The position numbers were made by a program, and so were the translations under genes. The notes under the pieces are model-generated. The model searched no databases, had not been told where the DNA came from, and worked only from the letters and a program-made list of their open reading frames with translations. Shown piece after piece: positions 1 to 8,414 of a stretch of DNA of 64,000 bases (positions within the stretch are counted from its first letter, which is position 1; every line of letters begins with the position of its first letter). Origin of the DNA: Bacteroidota bacterium (GTDB lineage Bacteria; Bacteroidota; Bacteroidia; Sphingobacteriales; Sphingobacteriaceae); contig JAEXHI010000005.1 of NCBI GenBank assembly GCA_023450085.1, forward strand, positions 151,157 through 215,156. Direction: 5' to 3'.

Positions 1-184
1 GCATCATACCTACATTTTTTATATAGGTGGTTTCTGCTAATTTTAAGTAATTCAGTTCAATATAAGCGATAATTCCTGAGAATATTGCCACACTGATCAT
101 CAATTTCCAAAGCTTGTAAAAGGTATCTGCTTTATGGAAACGGAAAATGAAATTAAACCACTCTTTGGGATTATAATTAATCAT
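1..184 (-). CDS. Bestrophin-family membrane protein, N-terminal part only
   Basis: The first 61 residues are visible; the gene runs off the left edge. The N-terminus MINYNPKEWFNFIFRFHKAD followed by a hydrophobic segment (about residues 26-45) matches what I know of bacterial bestrophin-like (UPF0187) proteins, which begin with a similar NPKxW...FxxHKxDT stretch. Bacterial bestrophins are inner-membrane ion channels. The ATG lies inside the end of the kynureninase gene (8-nt overlap), so the two are probably co-transcribed and translationally coupled. No functional link to kynurenine is evident. The family call rests on a short stretch. Confidence 0.7.
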   Translation of the reverse strand, partial: MINYNPKEWFNFIFRFHKADTFYKLWKLMISVAIFSGIIAYIELNYLKLAETTYIKNVGMM

Positions 185-1469
185 TAGCTATGGATTTGGT
201 TACTGCTAAAAGTAATTCGCCTGTTTTATAAATATCTTCAAAGTTATTGTACATGGGTACTGCACTAAGTCTAATCACGTTAGGTTCACGCCAATCGCCA
301 AGTACATTGTTTTTTACTAGGTAATCAAAAAACTTCTTTCCATTTTCTTTAACAATGATGGAAACTTGTGCACCTCTTTCTTCGGGATTTTGAGGAGTAA
401 TGATTTTGAATTGCTCTTCCCCTAATGCTTTGTTTACCTCGTTAATAATATAACACAAATAGGCTGTGAGTTGCTTGCTTTTGTTTCTCAATGGCTCCAT
501 GAAACCAACTTTTTCAAATAGCTGTAAAGAAGCGTGATAAAGTGCCATAGGCATTACCTGAGTACAGCTTACTTGCCAACCATCAGCACCAGCTTCGGGC
601 ACAAAGCCTTTTTCCATTAAAAAACGGTTGTTTTCTTGATATCCCCACCAACCTGCAAAGCGGTGAAGGCTTTGGTCGTTAAAGTGTTTTTGATGCACAA
701 AAATACCACTGATGCCTCCAGGACCCGCATTTTGATATTTGTACGAGCACCAACAAGCAAAATCTACTCCCCATTGGTGTAATTGTAAAGGAACATTGCC
801 AGCAGCATGAGCCAAATCAAAACCTACTTTGGCACCTATTTGGTGTCCGGCTTTGGTAATGGTTTCCATATCGAAGAGCTGCCCAGTAAAATAATTGATG
901 CCTCCAAAAAGCACAAGCGCTATTTCAGCGCCATGTTTTTCTATTTCAGCAACAATATCACTGGTTTCAAGGGTGTAAGCTCCCTGTTTTGGGCTAACTT
1001 CTATAATGGCATCTTTTGGATCATAACCATGAAAACGAACTTGGCTTTCAATGGCGTATTGATCGGAAGGAAAAGCACCTGCTTCCATAATGATCTTAAA
1101 ACGCTCCTTGGTTGGCTTATAAAAGCTCACCATTAACAAGTGTAAATTGACCGTTAAGGTATTCATCGGACAAACCTCATCGGCAGATGCACCCACTATG
1201 GGAGCCATCAATTGCTTTAGCTCTTTATGGTAAAACATCCAAGGTTTATCGCCTTCAAACCAGCCTTCAACGGCTAAGTTTTGCCAATTGTTAAGCTGTT
1301 GGTTCAAAACCTCTTTCGCTAATTTAGGTTGTAGTCCTAATGAATTGCCGCACAGATAAATAAATGGTTTTCCGTTTTGCTGCGGGAACAAATATTCATT
1401 TCGCATTGCTTTCAATGGATCTTGTGCATCCAAAGATTGTGCAAAGGCGAGGTTGTTTTCGAATGTCAT
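177..1469 (-). CDS. kynU: Kynureninase
   Basis: PLP-dependent hydrolase that cleaves kynurenine or 3-hydroxykynurenine to anthranilate or 3-hydroxyanthranilate plus alanine, in cytosolic tryptophan catabolism. The 430-residue length is standard. Visible landmarks are the N-terminal YLCGNSLGLQPK, the cofactor-phosphate region near residues 103-110 (NTLTVNLH), the aspartate of GFDLAHAAGN near residue 218, and the Schiff-base lysine K244 in CWCSYKYQNAGPG. ATG start. No other kynurenine-pathway gene is in the window, so the rest of the pathway must be elsewhere or upstream of the left edge. The bestrophin gene follows with overlap. Confidence 0.95.
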   Translation of the reverse strand: MTFENNLAFAQSLDAQDPLKAMRNEYLFPQQNGKPFIYLCGNSLGLQPKLAKEVLNQQLNNWQNLAVEGWFEGDKPWMFYHKELKQLMAPIVGASADEVCPMNTLTVNLHLLMVSFYKPTKERFKIIMEAGAFPSDQYAIESQVRFHGYDPKDAIIEVSPKQGAYTLETSDIVAEIEKHGAEIALVLFGGINYFTGQLFDMETITKAGHQIGAKVGFDLAHAAGNVPLQLHQWGVDFACWCSYKYQNAGPGGISGIFVHQKHFNDQSLHRFAGWWGYQENNRFLMEKGFVPEAGADGWQVSCTQVMPMALYHASLQLFEKVGFMEPLRNKSKQLTAYLCYIINEVNKALGEEQFKIITPQNPEERGAQVSIIVKENGKKFFDYLVKNNVLGDWREPNVIRLSAVPMYNNFEDIYKTGELLLAVTKSIAND

Positions 1470-1474
1470 TTCTT

Positions 1475-1597
1475 TAGTGGTTAGGGATTAGGAACTAGTG
1501 GCTAGTAGTTAGGCATTAGGGATTAGTGGCTAGGTACAAGGATTAGTTTGGAAGCTAACAATATACTAACCACTAATCCCTAGCCACTAGTTCCTAT
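1475..1597. repeat. Palindrome built on TTAGGAACTAGTGGCTAG
   Basis: The space between the kynU start and the exonuclease stop is almost entirely made of variants of one unit: rightward copies (TTAGGGATTAGGAACTAGTGG and relatives) at 1475-1540 and the inverted form (CTAATCCCTAGCCACTAG) at 1568-1597. It could fold into one long imperfect hairpin. The same unit recurs as tandem direct copies at 48679-48735. No coding potential is seen. Confidence 0.75.
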
Positions 1598-1599
1598 TA

Positions 1600-2547
1600 T
1601 TATTTCCCAAATTTCATTTTTAGTTGCTCTAGCATGTCGTTAGTTACGGGTTTGCTAGGCTCTGATTTTTTGAAAGATGATTGGTTGGGTTTGGGTTTCG
1701 GATTTGCAGTAGCTTGGCTGCGGTGCTGTTTCTGCTCGTCTTTCTTTTTATTCCAGCGTTTCCAAATTTCATCCAGCTTCTTTTTGGTAAACAAAGGGAA
1801 ATCGCCCTGCATCATCCATGAATAATAGCTAGGCTCTACACTAAAAATACTTTCCAAGGTTTTTCCTTTGTGCTTGCCAAAGTTGATGCATTCTTCGCCA
1901 TTGTCATTGTAAACAATACGCCCAGCATAATCTACAGATCTGTTAAGGTTGGTGAAAGCATGTAATGCTTCTACATCATTTTTAACAGGAACTGATTTAT
2001 TGCCCTGCTTGTCTTCAAACTCCGTATGCTCGTATTTGTCCAATTGTGCCAATAACACCTCATAAGTAGCTCTAATATCTGCTTCTGCAGAGTGTGCATT
2101 AATCAGGTCTTTTTCGCAATAAAACTTGTAGGCTGCTTTTAAGGTACGTTGTTCCATTTGATGGAAAATGTTTTGTACATCCACAAACTTGCGGTCGCTC
2201 ATGTCCAAATCAACCCCTACTCTTAAAAACTCTTCTAATAGCATTGGGATATCAAATTTGTTGGAGTTGTAGCCAGCCAAATCCGCATCGCCAATAAAGT
2301 CGGCAATTTCTTGCGCTACATCGGCAAATTTGGGTTCATTTTTGATATCCTCGTCGTAAATACCATGAATAAGGGAAGTCACCAATGGAATTGGAATTTC
2401 AGGATTGATGCGTTTAACCAACAGTTGTTCCGTTCCGTCGGGCATTGCTTTTAAGATGGCAATTTCCACTACTCTATCTATCCCTACATTTACTCCAGTG
2501 GCTTCTAGATCAAAAAAGGCCAAAGGACGTTTTAAGTTTAATTTCAT
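1600..2547 (-). CDS. DEDDh 3'-5' exonuclease with C-terminal DUF3820-like domain
   Basis: Related to the DNA polymerase III epsilon (DnaQ) fold. The exonuclease domain occupies residues 8-170 and the full catalytic set is visible: D13 and E15 (FFDLEATG), D99 (SNKFDIPML), H152 and D157 (HSAEADIRAT). Residues about 215-262 contain INFGKHKGKTL...YYSWMMQGDFP, typical of a small domain often appended to such exonucleases in Bacteroidota. The tail (270-315) is charged and proline/lysine rich. The substrate (DNA or RNA, repair or proofreading) cannot be decided. ATG start; monocistronic between a repeat and a divergent gene. Confidence 0.85.
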   Translation of the reverse strand: MKLNLKRPLAFFDLEATGVNVGIDRVVEIAILKAMPDGTEQLLVKRINPEIPIPLVTSLIHGIYDEDIKNEPKFADVAQEIADFIGDADLAGYNSNKFDIPMLLEEFLRVGVDLDMSDRKFVDVQNIFHQMEQRTLKAAYKFYCEKDLINAHSAEADIRATYEVLLAQLDKYEHTEFEDKQGNKSVPVKNDVEALHAFTNLNRSVDYAGRIVYNDNGEECINFGKHKGKTLESIFSVEPSYYSWMMQGDFPLFTKKKLDEIWKRWNKKKDEQKQHRSQATANPKPKPNQSSFKKSEPSKPVTNDMLEQLKMKFGK

Positions 2548-2682
2548 ACAAGGTGTTTAATTCAGCCAAATTTGCTAAAAACCTACCGTACTTTCTGTTT
2601 TTTGGTTAAAAAAAGCATTAAATTTTTAGTTGGAATTGGAATTTGAATTAAATTGCAGATCTATTTGAACAAACTCTTATTT

Positions 2683-4659
2683 ATGCGAAAGATCTTAATT
2701 CTCGCCCTAACGCTACTTCCTTTTTATGCCGTTTGCCAAGGATTTAACTTTGGTGAAATCACTAGCCAAGAAATTGAATTTAATAGAAATGAAATAGACA
2801 GCAGTGCCAATGCTGTTTACCTGAACGAATATGGCACTACCCGTTTTTCCTATGACTCGGAAACAGGAAAGATGAAATTGGTTTTTGATTATCATGTACG
2901 TATTAAAATATTTAACAAGGAAGGGTTTGATGCTGCCAATGTGATTGTGCCATTGCATAGAACTGGCGCACAAGATGGGCAAAGAGAATTTTTGTCTGAT
3001 TTAAAAGCTTCCACATTTAATTTGCAAAATAGTAGTTATGTAGAAACCCCGATGTCAAATAAAGCAGTTTTTACAGAAGAAAAATCAAGGTATTTATTGC
3101 TTAACAAATTTACTTTGCCCAATGTGAGCGAAAATTCTATCATCGAATATCAATACACGATTGAAACTCCTTATGTTTTTAATTTTAGAACTTGGCAATT
3201 TCAATCGGAATATCCCAAATTGAACAGTACTTATGTTGCATTTATTCCAGGTAATTATAAGTACAACGTTTCACTTAGAGGCTACTATCCCTTAACTGAT
3301 AATAAGGCTGAGTTAAGCACTACTTGTTTGCGCGTTGCCGGAAAGGATATGGATTGTTCTAAATTGACCTATACTATAAAAAACATTCCAGCTTTTGTAG
3401 AAGAAGATTATATGACTTCTCCAAGTAATTATAGATCTGCTATCTATTTTGAGCTTTCTGAAGTATTTTATTTGGATGGTACGGTTCAGAAATACACCAA
3501 AACGTGGAGAGATGTAGAAAATGAGTTGGTAGATAGTAAGGAGTTTGGTAGCCAGATGAAGCGAAAAGATGTATTTAAAAATATCATCCCAACCATTACA
3601 AAAGGATCAACCACTGACTTGCAAAAAGCAATGGCTATTTTCGATTATATCAAGAAGCAGGTGAAATGGAATAATTATTACGGGAAATACAGCGAAACCA
3701 GTGTGAAAGAAGTGATAGAAAAGCGTACAGGCAACGCAGCAGATATCAATTTTGCCCTGATTTCTGCAATGGCAGCTGCTGAATTGGATGTTGAGGCCGT
3801 AATTCTTTCTACTAGAGAAAATAGCATGGTCAATAAACTTTATCCTATTCTTAGCGATTTTAATTACGTTGTTGCTAAAGTAAACATTGATGGAAACAGT
3901 TACTTATTAGATGCGACTGAACCCCTCGCTCCTTTTGGCTTATTGCCTTTAAGATGCATCAATGATCAAGGTCGTGTTATTAATTTAAAAAAACCTTCTT
4001 ACTGGATTGACCTAAAGGCATCTAAACGCAGTATGACCTCGTACAGCTTAATTGGTAAAATGGACGAATCGGGCAAAATAAGCGCTACTATGACTTCGAA
4101 TTCATTAGGTTTTCATGCATTGAATTTAAGGAAAGAAATGAAACGTTATTCTTCTTTGGATGAATATGTAGAAAAGTTGGATGAACGTTTAACTAATATC
4201 AAAATCAAAAACTACAAGATAACCAATTTAGATAGCGTGGAAAATACTTTGATAGAAGAATATGAAGTTGAGTTTAATGCAAGTAATACAGATCATGCCG
4301 AAAACTATTTAAATCCTTTTTTTATCAATCCAATCAAACGCAATCCTTTTAAACTTAACCTACGAAATTACCCCGTAGATTTGGGTGCTCCTAGTGAAGA
4401 AAGAATAGCGATCAATATTTCGTTGCCAGAAAAATTTCAGATCAAAGAACAGCCAAAAGATATCTCATTGGCACTGCCCAATCAAGGTGGAAGATATATT
4501 TTGCAAACAAGTTTAATGGGCCATAACTTGATGCTTAATCAGCAATTGCTTTTCAGTAAGGCGATATATTCTCCAGAAGAATACCACTACCTTAAGGAGT
4601 TTTACAATAGAATTATCCAGACGCAAAAATCAGATATCCTTTTAGCAAAAAGTAATTAA
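2683..4659 (+). CDS. Secreted DUF3857-type protein with degenerate transglutaminase fold
   Basis: 658 residues. I chose the ATG at 2683 because it gives a clean signal peptide (MRKILILALTLLPFYAVCQG); an upstream in-frame TTG at 2653 would add ten residues in front of it. DUF3857-like beta-rich domain at about 40-260, transglutaminase-like fold at about 310-420, beta-sandwich C-terminus. Against its neighbour, the catalytic cysteine position reads G350-N-A352 instead of GDC, and the histidine position reads Y395 (FNYVVAK) instead of H; an aspartate (D410, YLLDAT) remains. So it is probably not a working transglutaminase or protease. The stop overlaps the start of the next gene (TAATG), implying coupling and perhaps a complex. 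Function unknown; probably envelope. Confidence 0.85.
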   Translation: MRKILILALTLLPFYAVCQGFNFGEITSQEIEFNRNEIDSSANAVYLNEYGTTRFSYDSETGKMKLVFDYHVRIKIFNKEGFDAANVIVPLHRTGAQDGQREFLSDLKASTFNLQNSSYVETPMSNKAVFTEEKSRYLLLNKFTLPNVSENSIIEYQYTIETPYVFNFRTWQFQSEYPKLNSTYVAFIPGNYKYNVSLRGYYPLTDNKAELSTTCLRVAGKDMDCSKLTYTIKNIPAFVEEDYMTSPSNYRSAIYFELSEVFYLDGTVQKYTKTWRDVENELVDSKEFGSQMKRKDVFKNIIPTITKGSTTDLQKAMAIFDYIKKQVKWNNYYGKYSETSVKEVIEKRTGNAADINFALISAMAAAELDVEAVILSTRENSMVNKLYPILSDFNYVVAKVNIDGNSYLLDATEPLAPFGLLPLRCINDQGRVINLKKPSYWIDLKASKRSMTSYSLIGKMDESGKISATMTSNSLGFHALNLRKEMKRYSSLDEYVEKLDERLTNIKIKNYKITNLDSVENTLIEEYEVEFNASNTDHAENYLNPFFINPIKRNPFKLNLRNYPVDLGAPSEERIAINISLPEKFQIKEQPKDISLALPNQGGRYILQTSLMGHNLMLNQQLLFSKAIYSPEEYHYLKEFYNRIIQTQKSDILLAKSN

Positions 4660-6557
4660 TGAAAAAAGTTAGTTTGATTGCCGCATTTTTACTGATTTAT
4701 TTTGCTACGAATGCACAGGTGTATACGGTAGAATCTATTCCTGCTTCCTTAAAAAACAGGGCAAATGCGGTGGTTAGAGAAAGTAAGACCGTGGTTGATA
4801 TGGGGTCGGCTACGAATGTATCTATCAATATTAGTCATGCAGTAACCATTCTTAACAAGAGTGGAGAAAGGTATGGCCATTTGGCGTTGTTTTACGATAA
4901 AAATATTTCGATAAAAAGCGTTAAAGGGGAAATTTACGACGAGTTTGGAAAGCAAATCAGTAAGTTCTCTTTAAGCAATTTTAAAGATGAAAGCGCTGTG
5001 AATGATTTTTCGTTGTTTGAAGATAGTCGGGTGAAATATTATATTCCGCAAATCAGCAGTTATCCCTATACTATTGTGTATAATTATGAGGTAAGACACA
5101 AACAGAACCTTATTATTCCTCAGTGGAGACCTATTCCTGGTTTTGATGTCTCTGTTGAAAAAAGCAGCTATCAATTTCTGCAGGCGCCTAATGATGAAGT
5201 TCGTATTTACAGTGTGGGTTATACAAAACCACCAGAGGAAGGGAAAAATGAAAAACAAAAGAGCCTGTATTGGGAACTTAAGGAGGTAAAAGCAATCAAA
5301 AAGGAGCCTTACGCACCTAATCCAGATACCTATTTCCCTTCTATTAAAATAGCCCCTATAAATTTCAATTACTATAATTTGAAAGGAGCTTACACTGACT
5401 GGCAAGGTTTGGGTAAAATTACCTATGACCATCTACTGAAAGACAGACAAGTACTTTCTCCGGAAACCATAGCTTTTATTAAAGATTTAGTGAAAGATGA
5501 AACCTCTGATCGGGCAAAAGCCAAGAAGATATATGAGTATTTTCAGAAGAAGACACGTTATATCAGTGTGCAAATTGGTATTGGCGGATTGCAGCCCATA
5601 AAAGCCAGCGAGGTGGATAAATTAGGTTATGGTGATTGTAAAGCGCTGGTAAATTACATGCAAAGTTTATTAGGCGTAATAGGTATCGAATCTTATTACT
5701 GTGTGGTAGAGGCCGGTGATGAAAAAACGGATCTTATCCCCTCTTTTGCTAGTATGGAGCAAGGCAATCATGTTATTTTATGTTTACCGCTACAAGGTGA
5801 TACCACTTGGTTAGAGTGTACCAGTCAAGATGCCCCATTTGGGTATTTAGGTTCTTTTACAGATGACAGATGGGTGTTGGCTTGTACCAAGGATGGCGGC
5901 AGGTTAATGAAAACACCAAAGTTTGATGCTGCAAATAGCCAACAAACCCGAATGGCAAAACTTTCATTATCAAAAAACGGTACAGTAGAAGGTGTGGTCA
6001 ATACTACTTTTGACGGTTCTCAATTCGATAATCATGCTTACCTATTAACCAAATCGGTAACAGAAAGAGAGAAAGCATTAAAATATATCTACGATATCAA
6101 CAATATTGAATTTAAAGAGATATCACTTTTGGCAAATAAAGATATTCCATTATTTACCGAAAAATTAGGGATAAATATTGATAAATATGGCCATACCAAT
6201 GGCGATAAGTTGCAGCTGACGCCGAATTTATTCAATACAAAGCGCTCTGTACCTACTTCAAGAAATAGGATGTTTCCATTAGAGCTTAAGCGTGGTTATA
6301 CCGATATTGATAGTATAACTTTTACTTTAGGCGAAGGAATTATTCCTGTTGTTATACCAAAGACGATGAAAACGGAGACTAAGTTTGGTACTTATGAAGC
6401 TGAAATTAAGATGCGGGAAGGTCAATTGGTTTACAGCAGAAAACTCGTTATGAAAGATGGTATTTTCGGTGCCAATGATTATGAAGCTTTTGAAAGTTTT
6501 GTAAGCGAAATTGCCAATTATGACAGTATTAAACTTACACTTGCGTTGAAAAAATAA
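4659..6557 (+). CDS. Secreted DUF3857 transglutaminase-like protein
   Basis: 632 residues with signal peptide MKKVSLIAAFLLIYFATNAQ. DUF3857 at about 45-215, transglutaminase-like core at about 265-395, C-terminal beta domain. Catalytic residues are visible: C327 in GYGDCKALVNYM and H371 in GNHVILCLPL; the third position is E386 (WLECTS), where many relatives have Asp. Such proteins may act as cysteine proteases or cross-linking enzymes in the envelope; the substrate is unknown. It is coupled to the preceding paralogue-like gene by a 1-nt TAATG overlap, so the two are very likely made together. A strong bidirectional terminator follows. Confidence 0.87.
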   Translation: MKKVSLIAAFLLIYFATNAQVYTVESIPASLKNRANAVVRESKTVVDMGSATNVSINISHAVTILNKSGERYGHLALFYDKNISIKSVKGEIYDEFGKQISKFSLSNFKDESAVNDFSLFEDSRVKYYIPQISSYPYTIVYNYEVRHKQNLIIPQWRPIPGFDVSVEKSSYQFLQAPNDEVRIYSVGYTKPPEEGKNEKQKSLYWELKEVKAIKKEPYAPNPDTYFPSIKIAPINFNYYNLKGAYTDWQGLGKITYDHLLKDRQVLSPETIAFIKDLVKDETSDRAKAKKIYEYFQKKTRYISVQIGIGGLQPIKASEVDKLGYGDCKALVNYMQSLLGVIGIESYYCVVEAGDEKTDLIPSFASMEQGNHVILCLPLQGDTTWLECTSQDAPFGYLGSFTDDRWVLACTKDGGRLMKTPKFDAANSQQTRMAKLSLSKNGTVEGVVNTTFDGSQFDNHAYLLTKSVTEREKALKYIYDINNIEFKEISLLANKDIPLFTEKLGINIDKYGHTNGDKLQLTPNLFNTKRSVPTSRNRMFPLELKRGYTDIDSITFTLGEGIIPVVIPKTMKTETKFGTYEAEIKMREGQLVYSRKLVMKDGIFGANDYEAFESFVSEIANYDSIKLTLALKK

Positions 6558-6565
6558 ACGTATAA

Positions 6566-6602
6566 AAAGAAGAAGGACTCAAATTTTGAGTCCTTCTTCT
6601 TT
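6566..6602. terminator. Bidirectional intrinsic terminator
   Basis: Perfect 18-bp stem (6566-6583 with 6585-6602) centred on a single base: AAAGAAGAAGGACTCAAA and its complement, with A-rich and T-rich ends. It lies between convergent genes ending at 6557 and 6625, so it can stop both. Confidence 0.85.
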
Positions 6603-6624
6603 AATCTTTTATCCTTGCTCTAAA

Positions 6625-7239
6625 TTATCTGCTCGCTTCCTTTTTCCATTTAATGGTGCAACCAATCGCTTTGGTCGAAGCTACACTTGGCTTCTCTCCT
6701 TTTAATAATTGATTTACGGCATTTTGCACATAATTATCTCGCAGCGGGTTGGCTTCTTGCTGGTCATTATCAATGGCACCAATATAGGCTACTTCGTTTC
6801 CTTTAGCAGTTTTTTGTAGTACAAAAACATGAGGAGTACGTTGAGCGCCATATTTTTTGGTGAATACATGATCTGGATCTTCTAAATAGGCAAAACTAAA
6901 GCCTTTCTCCTTAGCTCTTTCCTGCATTTTTGCATAAGTATCGCCAGGAGAAGTTACTGGGTCATTGGTATTGATGGCCACTACAGGATAGCCTTTTGCT
7001 GCATACATTTTGCTCAAAGCCTCTATTCGGGCTTCGTATGCTTTAGATACAGGACAAGTATTGCAGGTGAACACTACGATGTAGCCTTTTGCATTTTTGT
7101 AGTTGGCAAGGGATACATTTTTGCCATCTACATTTTTTAAATTAAAGTCCGAAGCCAAATCACCTACCTGATAGCCATTTTGAGCGTTTGCAGCCGTTAT
7201 CAAAAACATTGATAAACAGGCTAAAATTAACTTTTTCAT
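6625..7239 (-). CDS. Secreted thioredoxin-family (redoxin) protein
   Basis: 204 residues; signal peptide MKKLILACLSMFLITAANAQ, so periplasmic. AhpC/TSA-type thioredoxin fold with a CxxC pair C59-N-T-C62 in VVFTCNTCPVSKAYEARI, and the C-terminal IGCTIKWKK that I associate with this peroxiredoxin-like family in Bacteroidota. Probably a thiol-disulfide oxidoreductase or peroxiredoxin-like protein; the partner is unknown. It is last in a minus-strand run of three thioredoxin-fold genes (with 7263 and 7860), separated by 23 nt from the next one upstream. Confidence 0.85.
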   Translation of the reverse strand: MKKLILACLSMFLITAANAQNGYQVGDLASDFNLKNVDGKNVSLANYKNAKGYIVVFTCNTCPVSKAYEARIEALSKMYAAKGYPVVAINTNDPVTSPGDTYAKMQERAKEKGFSFAYLEDPDHVFTKKYGAQRTPHVFVLQKTAKGNEVAYIGAIDNDQQEANPLRDNYVQNAVNQLLKGEKPSVASTKAIGCTIKWKKEASR

Positions 7240-7262
7240 TTCGATACGGGTTTATTGAAGAT

Positions 7263-7745
7263 TTAAGGTTTAATTGCAGTTGAAATTGTTTTGGTCAATT
7301 GCTCGTAGGTAAATGCTTGTTCGTAAAAAGATCTTATTTTCTTATCTGTATTTAAAATTAATGTAGCGGGGATAGCACCAGACCAATTTTTATCTACCTG
7401 ATCAATGAACTTTTGTTGGTCTGTTTCATTAACCACATATACTTCAGATTTGATTTTGTGCTTCGCTACAAAAGGTATCACATCTGTTTTTAATTTAGAT
7501 TTAAAGTCCAAGCTCATCAGTATTACTTTAAAGGGCTTCCCTGCTTTTTCAGCGTTTACTTTTTCAAAATACGGCAGCTCTTCTACGCAAGGTCCGCACC
7601 ATGTTGCCCAGAAATTAACGATATAAGTAGTGTCTTTCCCTTTGGCTACTCGTTGTTCTAATTCATTTAAAGTTAGTAATTTAACTTGTGCGTTGGCGCA
7701 ATGCCCAGCCAAGATCAATAGAATTGTTACGATAAACTTTTGCAT
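7263..7745 (-). CDS. TlpA-like periplasmic thiol-disulfide reductase
   Basis: 160 residues with signal peptide ending near residue 20 (HCANAQ). Classical active site WCGPC with C50 and C53 in NFWATWCGPCVEELPYF, and the cis-proline region GAIPATLIL. TlpA/ResA-type proteins reduce disulfides of exported proteins, for example apocytochromes c; the actual client is not shown here. Same strand as the flanking thioredoxin-fold genes. The upstream spacer (7746-7859) is filled with a palindromic repeat, so it may have its own promoter. Confidence 0.88.
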   Translation of the reverse strand: MQKFIVTILLILAGHCANAQVKLLTLNELEQRVAKGKDTTYIVNFWATWCGPCVEELPYFEKVNAEKAGKPFKVILMSLDFKSKLKTDVIPFVAKHKIKSEVYVVNETDQQKFIDQVDKNWSGAIPATLILNTDKKIRSFYEQAFTYEQLTKTISTAIKP

Positions 7746-7764
7746 AATGATTTTTTTTAGAATA

Positions 7765-7861
7765 AGACTTACGAAGTTTCTAAAACTTCGTAAGTCTAAA
7801 GTTATTATTGTTTTTCAACCATAAAGTTGAGGGCTTCGCCGTTTTAAAACTTCATAAGTCT
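7765..7861. repeat. Palindrome AGACTTACGAAGTTT plus a half copy
   Basis: Perfect 15-bp arms at 7765-7779 and 7783-7797 with a 3-nt loop; a half copy (AAACTTCATAAGTCT) follows at about 7847-7861 and overlaps the stop codon of the gene ending at 7860. A near-identical full palindrome is at 43890-43923, and one of the same design but different sequence at 63508-63540. It may act as a transcript-end hairpin. Confidence 0.8.
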
Positions 7862-8414
7862 AGATTTTACCTGATAACAATTTGTTTACTTCCTCTTCAA
7901 CGTATTTTTTGGTAGCTACCTGTTTTTCATCAGGCTGATCATCAATATAGCCAATATAAGCTACAGAAAATCCCTCTTTTTCTCTTTTTAAAACTACTGC
8001 CCTTGGCGTTTGCCTGATATCAAATAGCCAAGTGTATCTAAATTTTTCATCCGCTAAATATGGAAAAGTAAAGCCTTTGCTCTCTGCTAGCTTTTTCATA
8101 GCAGGCATAGCGTCGTATGGATAATCCTTTTCATTATCACCATAGGGACCAATACCCACCACTGGAAAGCCTTTTGGTTGATATTTACTGTTTAAAGCAA
8201 CTATTCGTTTTTCGTAAGCTAAACAATGGTCACAGCTTGGTGTCATAAAGATAAGAATGAAGCCTTTGGCTTTTTGTTTAGCCAGTTCGTAAATCTCTCC
8301 ATTTGTGTTTTTTAACGCAATATTGTGAAGCGTATCACCCACTTTGAGTACTCTTTGTTGCGCGTTAGCATTTATACCAAACGCTAAGCAAATAAATAGG
8401 ATTAGCTTCTTCAT
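7860..8414 (-). CDS. Secreted thioredoxin-family protein (CDHC active site)
   Basis: 184 residues; signal peptide MKKLILFICLAFGINANAQQ. Redoxin/AhpC-TSA-type fold with C61-D-H-C64 in FMTPSCDHCLAYEKR; ends EEVNKLLSGKI. Overall plan and spacing resemble the 6625 protein, so the two are probably distant paralogues with different CxxC dipeptides (NT versus DH), which in thioredoxins tunes redox potential. The start overlaps the stop of the NlpC/P60 gene by one base (TAATG), indicating translational coupling. Redox role is inferred from the fold; substrate unknown. Confidence 0.85.
   Translation of the reverse strand: MKKLILFICLAFGINANAQQRVLKVGDTLHNIALKNTNGEIYELAKQKAKGFILIFMTPSCDHCLAYEKRIVALNSKYQPKGFPVVGIGPYGDNEKDYPYDAMPAMKKLAESKGFTFPYLADEKFRYTWLFDIRQTPRAVVLKREKEGFSVAYIGYIDDQPDEKQVATKKYVEEEVNKLLSGKI

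Noticed and set aside
1475..1597. CRISPR array
   Set aside because: Repeats are inverted, variable and without regular unique spacers; no cas genes in the window.
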